A DNA stretch of 38,885 nt from Teratosphaeria epicoccoides. Lineage: Eukaryota > Ascomycota > Dothideomycetes > Mycosphaerellales > Teratosphaeriaceae. Positions within the stretch are counted from its first letter, which is position 1, and each line of letters opens with the position of its first letter. The translations under genes and the position numbers were made by a program. The DNA is taken from positions 1-38,885 of the forward strand of contig JADDMT010000202.1 of NCBI GenBank assembly GCA_021401465.1, in the 5' to 3' direction. Below, piece after piece: positions 38,841 through 38,885 of the stretch. The notes below the pieces were generated by a model, which saw only the letters and a program-made list of their open reading frames with translations, was not told where the DNA came from and ran no database searches.

Positions 38841-38885
38841 CTATCCCCCTCTTAGTCTAGCTCGTCCCTAAGCTACCTCATTAGT
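38351..38885 (-). mobile_element. Family B element B-R, reversed, entering from the right edge
   Basis: 3' LTR 38351-38840 followed by the reverse polypurine tract CTATCCCCCTCTTA and the first internal bases, then the window ends. TCATA (38346-38350) is the candidate target duplication. Because internal sequence follows the LTR, this is not a solo LTR. The antisense ORF and pol should lie just outside. Confidence 0.85.

Overview
The window looks like a gene-free heterochromatic block of a filamentous ascomycete (Pezizomycotina). It is built almost entirely of nested Ty3/Gypsy LTR retrotransposons with chromodomain integrases (chromoviruses), and these have been damaged by repeat-induced point mutation (RIP). 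The evidence for RIP is as follows. Long retroviral reading frames stay in register for kilobases but carry many in-frame TAG/TAA/TGA codons where Gln or Trp is expected. Other changes are His to Tyr, Cys to Tyr, Asp to Asn and Met to Ile. All are C:G to T:A transitions, mostly at CpA/TpG. I found no intact host gene, tRNA, rRNA or CRISPR array.

Three LTR families are recognisable. Family A has a 360-bp LTR (TGATACGG...CTATATCA), a full length inferred at about 8.2 kb, a 1654-codon gag-pol and an antisense 498-codon ORF between pol and the 3' LTR. Family B has a LTR of about 441 bp (TGTCATAAG...TTATGACA), gag-pol and an antisense 206-codon ORF. Family C has a LTR of about 425 bp and an old gag-pol. 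Two further decayed elements (E at 15681-17553, D at 20267-23556) are not identified.

Layout. 1-228: 3' part of a family A LTR (A0). 229-4099: reversed, truncated A1. 4100-5861: 3' end of a forward A2, with a solo A LTR at 4686-5044. 5862-8131 and 12764-15680: reversed family C, split by the B1 insertion 8132-12763, which has a perfect TCATC target duplication. 15681-17553: decayed E. 17554-20266: reversed B3, missing its 5' half. 20267-23556: decayed D, interrupted by a solo B LTR (22239-22678, ATTTC duplication). 23557-30910: forward A-L. 30911-38350: reversed A-R. 38351-38885: reversed B-R, running off the window. A-L and A-R form an inverted repeat with two arms of exactly 6625 bp around an 815-bp centre. 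The nesting order is C containing A2 containing A1 containing A0, and A-L containing A-R containing B-R.

The most notable signals are three. First, families A and B each carry an antisense cysteine-rich gene just downstream of pol. In B the composite cysteine spacing fits a Gal4-type Zn(II)2Cys6 cluster followed by a coiled coil. In A the gene has its own conserved TATA box. Second, in all three families the bases 2-3 nt downstream of the 5' LTR are complementary to a stretch inside the LTR, which is the arrangement expected for self-primed (Tf1-like) reverse transcription. Third, every same-family insertion seen here is in inverted orientation. All reading was by eye, so alignments and searches are still required.
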